Made by a program: the position numbers and the translations under genes | Part shown: piece by piece, positions 4,979-5,488 of the stretch | How the letters are laid out: each line of letters opens with the position of its first letter | Numbering within the stretch: the stretch's first letter is position 1 | Notes under the pieces: model-generated | What the model was told of the DNA's origin: nothing | What the model saw: only the letters and a program-made list of their open reading frames with translations | The model's database searches: none | Assembly (NCBI GenBank): GCA_020846815.1 | Contig: JADLDF010000285.1 | Coordinates: 1 to 5,488 of the forward strand | Source: Gammaproteobacteria bacterium | Lineage (GTDB): Bacteria > Pseudomonadota > Gammaproteobacteria > Steroidobacterales > Steroidobacteraceae | DNA length: 5,488 bases | Reading direction: 5' to 3'

Positions 4979-5488
4979 TCAGAAGGGCTTCAGAGCGCCG
5001 AGCGCACCGATGGTGAACAGTATCACCCAGAGCCCGACCAATACCCAGGTGGCGCGCACGATGGTCATGCGGAAGATCGCGTTTTCTTCCTGACCGGCGC
5101 GGTCGGCGGCGATCGCCGGCAGCGCGCGCTGGTAGGCCATGCGGATGTAGTAGCGCACCCCGAGGCCGCAGGCGATCGCTGGCGCGACCAGCAGGATCTT
5201 GAGCGCGAGCCACTTGGAGGCGAACGGCCAGCCGGTCACGAGCGACACCAGCCCGGAGACGGCGAACGCCGCGATCAGCACGTAGCGCACGCCCCAGTCC
5301 CAGGCGGCGAGCTTCGGACCCGAGGGCGTCTTGCGCTTCAGGTGCGTGGCCCACATCAGCCAGAACCAGGCGATCGACAACACCCAGACCAGCGCGAGCC
5401 AGCCGCCCGTGAGCGGCGAGAGGCCCATCCAGGCCGCGAGGCTCAGGCCCAGCGGCACCGACATGATCATGGCGTTGCGCACGTGCTG
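4979..5488 (-). CDS. Multi-pass membrane protein, 5' end outside window
   Basis: At least 169 residues are visible. The frame is still open at the right edge (two codons, Gln-His, precede the first possible GTG start at 5482), so the true start probably lies beyond the window. Hydrophobic segments, numbered from that GTG, lie at about 4-21, 26-47, 62-82, 90-113 and 137-164, giving about five membrane helices. Short charged loops follow (HLKRKTPSGPK at 47-57, and a charged loop RMAYQRALPAIAADRAGQEENAIFR at 114-138). The fourth helix, KWLALKILLVAPAIACGLGVRYYI, has a loose likeness to helices of CopD-like or DUF2269-like membrane proteins, but I do not recognise the family with confidence and assign no function. 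The C-terminus ends GALKPF. It is the upstream partner of the decarboxylase gene, with 53 bp between them containing a minor inverted repeat (4950-4955 with 4971-4976) and the decarboxylase ribosome-binding site. Confidence 0.72.
   Translation of the reverse strand, partial: QHVRNAMIMSVPLGLSLAAWMGLSPLTGGWLALVWVLSIAWFWLMWATHLKRKTPSGPKLAAWDWGVRYVLIAAFAVSGLVSLVTGWPFASKWLALKILLVAPAIACGLGVRYYIRMAYQRALPAIAADRAGQEENAIFRMTIVRATWVLVGLWVILFTIGALGALKPF

Noticed and set aside
3348..5093. A 581-codon open frame on the + strand
   Set aside because: It is antisense to the decarboxylase gene, rich in Arg, Gln, Ala and Gly, with no family-like motif. It is a shadow of the GC-rich third positions of the real gene.
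4926..5354. N-terminal extension of the decarboxylase to an ATG at 5354
   Set aside because: The extra 143 residues are an out-of-frame reading of the membrane-protein gene, and the ATG at 4925 has a good ribosome-binding site.

Overview
The window is very GC-rich, with codon use strongly biased to G/C at third positions. It reads as part of a chromosome of a high-GC bacterium. Gene content (a host-attachment-family protein, a GPH-type sugar symporter, a CocE/X-Pro-peptidase-like hydrolase, an IS256-type transposase scrap) suggests a proteobacterium, but I cannot name a genus and the taxonomic call is inference.

Layout. Positions 1-256 hold no convincing gene, only clustered small palindromes. 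On the + strand, a complete host-attachment-family protein (257-712) is followed by a terminator-like hairpin (783-807). A second inverted repeat (853-880) then covers the start codon of a sugar-transporter-type MFS gene (874-1710). On the - strand, reading from the right edge leftwards, come a multi-pass membrane protein cut by the window end (4979-5488), a complete PLP-dependent group II decarboxylase (3543-4925), an IS256-family transposase sliver with a strong hairpin beside it (3414-3522), a (GGGGCC)4 tract (3272-3298), the C-terminal domain of an S15/CocE-type hydrolase (2648 to about 3260), the N-terminal half of an Asp/Glu racemase-family protein (2642 to about 2269), and the C-terminal part of a five-bladed beta-propeller glycosidase-like protein (about 2277 to 1700). 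The last ends tail-to-tail with the MFS gene, with which it overlaps by 11 bp.

The most striking property is that the stretch from about 850 to 3540 is made of gene pieces. The MFS gene lacks its middle but stays in frame. The racemase and glycosidase pieces are joined out of frame. The hydrolase has lost its catalytic domain. A transposase is reduced to about 20 recognisable codons. The remaining coding sequence in each piece looks clean, with no scattered stops. This means either several recent deletions around a mobile-element scar, or an assembly in which segments were collapsed or skipped. The two explanations cannot be separated from the sequence alone. The flanks (host-attachment protein, decarboxylase, membrane protein) look intact.

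Functionally, the GPH-like transporter and the glycosidase piece fit a former carbohydrate-use locus. The hydrolase and racemase pieces are 5 bp apart on one strand and may have been one operon. The decarboxylase and the membrane protein are separated by only 53 bp and are probably co-transcribed. I found no CRISPR array, tRNA, rRNA or clearly new defence or regulatory system.
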